Below are positions 6,282-6,624 of a stretch of DNA of 6,624 bases, in pieces. The number at the start of each line of letters is the position of its first letter. The stretch's first letter is position 1. Below the pieces are notes generated by a model. That model made no database searches and was not told where the DNA came from. It worked only from the letters and a program-made list of their open reading frames with translations. The position numbers and the translations under genes were made by a program. This DNA comes from JAHLMP01 sp964608845 (GTDB lineage Archaea; Aenigmatarchaeota; Aenigmatarchaeia; GW2011-AR5; JAHLMP01): contig CAZSPP010000024.1 in the NCBI GenBank assembly GCA_964608845.1, forward strand, positions 1 through 6,624, in the 5' to 3' direction.

Positions 6282-6298
6282 CAAAAACTTTTTATATA
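6282..6298 (+). promoter_or_regulatory. TATA promoter of the secreted-protein gene, with T5 tract ending the preceding gene
   Basis: CAAAAAC (6282-6288) followed by TTTATATA (6291-6298) looks like an archaeal BRE/TATA pair. It predicts a start near 6320 and a leader of about 25 bases. The T5 run 6289-6293 lies 21 bases after the stop of the preceding gene and could also serve as its terminator, so one short element may do both jobs. Confidence 0.5.
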
Positions 6299-6338
6299 CC
6301 CAAAATATAAATAAAATAATAAAGAAAGTATATATTTT

Positions 6339-6343
6339 GTGAT
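6339..6343 (+). promoter_or_regulatory. Shine-Dalgarno-like GTGAT of the secreted-protein gene
   Basis: GTGAT matches the 3' part of the archaeal GGAGGTGATC sequence and ends 4 bases before the ATG at 6348. It overlaps the alternative ATG at 6342 and so favours the later start. The match is only five bases. Confidence 0.35.
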
Positions 6344-6347
6344 GCCG

Positions 6348-6624
6348 ATGAGAAAAAAGGGCCTTCTAAAGAATTCTAAGGTAATTTCAATAATTTTAAC
6401 AATAATTATTGTGGTCGCAATTCTTCTTTCTGGACCAGCAAGTGCTGTTAATGTAGGACTTTTGAATGTCCCAGATGAAGCAGAAAAAGGAGAAGAGGTA
6501 AATTTTCAGACATATGTTGATATTGAAACAAATGAAATAGTGCCTTTCCAAAACTTTACTATATTAATAGGAAATGTTTCTTGTACATTTGATATTAATG
6601 GAAATAAATTAACAGAATGTCCTG
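6348..6624 (+). CDS. Secreted, probably Ig-like surface protein (3' end missing)
   Basis: The first 92 residues of a gene that runs off the window. It has a clear secretion signal: M-R-K-K with further Lys, a hydrophobic core at about residues 12-28 (V-I-S-I-I-L-T-I-I-I-V-V), and an A-S-A cleavage site at 31-33. The mature part starts V-N-V-G-L-L-N-V-P and alternates hydrophobic and polar residues, as in a beta-sandwich. It holds two sequons (N69-F-T and N76-V-S) and two cysteines (C79, C91) that could form a disulfide outside the cell. The start at 6348 is preferred for its GTGAT element; the in-frame ATG at 6342 or GTG at 6339 would add two or three residues. It lies 79 bases after the GT-C-like gene in the same direction, with its own TATA box. 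It could be a cell-surface or S-layer-associated protein that receives glycans; the family is not recognised. Confidence 0.7.
   Translation, partial: MRKKGLLKNSKVISIILTIIIVVAILLSGPASAVNVGLLNVPDEAEKGEEVNFQTYVDIETNEIVPFQNFTILIGNVSCTFDINGNKLTECP

Noticed and set aside
6326..6338. TATA-like AAAGTATATATTTTG just before the secreted-protein start
   Set aside because: Transcription would begin about 26 bases downstream, inside the coding region past the ATGs at 6342 and 6348. The upstream TATA box at 6291 is better placed.
6552..6562. TTTACTATATT, resembling half of the 18-bp palindrome
   Set aside because: It lies within coding sequence, lacks the second half-site and is explained by AT-rich codons.
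1..6624. CRISPR arrays, tRNA/rRNA genes, insertion sequences
   Set aside because: No spaced repeats, no cloverleaf-like or GC-rich RNA segments, and no transposase motifs or terminal inverted repeats were seen.

Overview
The window is AT-rich and reads as archaeal DNA. The promoters are TATA/BRE-type; the clearest is a CGAAAAC + TTTATAAA element placed for leaderless transcription. Short Shine-Dalgarno cores of the GGTG/GTGAT type occur only at genes that would have a leader. Terminators look like T-tracts. The large membrane proteins are of an archaeal kind, with extracytoplasmic beta-rich tails and many N-x-S/T sequons. A DPANN-like or other small AT-rich archaeon is plausible, but the lineage cannot be fixed from this window.

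Layout, left to right. (1) 1-2073 (+) is the C-terminal part of a large GT-C-like membrane protein with tandem beta-sandwich (carbohydrate-binding-like) modules; its beginning lies outside the window. (2) 2136-3378 (+) is a compact two-gene operon. It encodes a winged-helix AbiEi-like protein followed one base later by an AbiEii/MNT-like nucleotidyltransferase, so it looks like a type IV toxin-antitoxin module. It has its own TATA promoter, a perfect 18-bp palindrome between the TATA box and the start codon, and a hairpin/T6 terminator. (3) 3373-4068 (-) is an unrecognised six-helix membrane protein with a very lysine-rich cytoplasmic linker. It converges on the nucleotidyltransferase gene with a 6-base overlap. 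(4) 4130-6268 (+) is a complete 712-residue GT-C-like membrane protein, a distant relative of the first gene, transcribed divergently from (3). (5) 6348-end (+) is the start of a secreted, probably Ig-like surface protein with a clear signal peptide.

Taken together this looks like a cell-surface locus: two large membrane glycan-assembly candidates and a secreted, probably glycosylated protein, interrupted by a self-contained toxin-antitoxin-like cassette. The two most interesting signals are the 18-bp palindrome exactly where an autorepressor would block transcription, and the nucleotidyltransferase whose DxD metal motif reads D-I-N. The glycosyltransferase role of the large proteins and the toxin-antitoxin role of the pair are inferences from motifs and gene order; no database search was possible.
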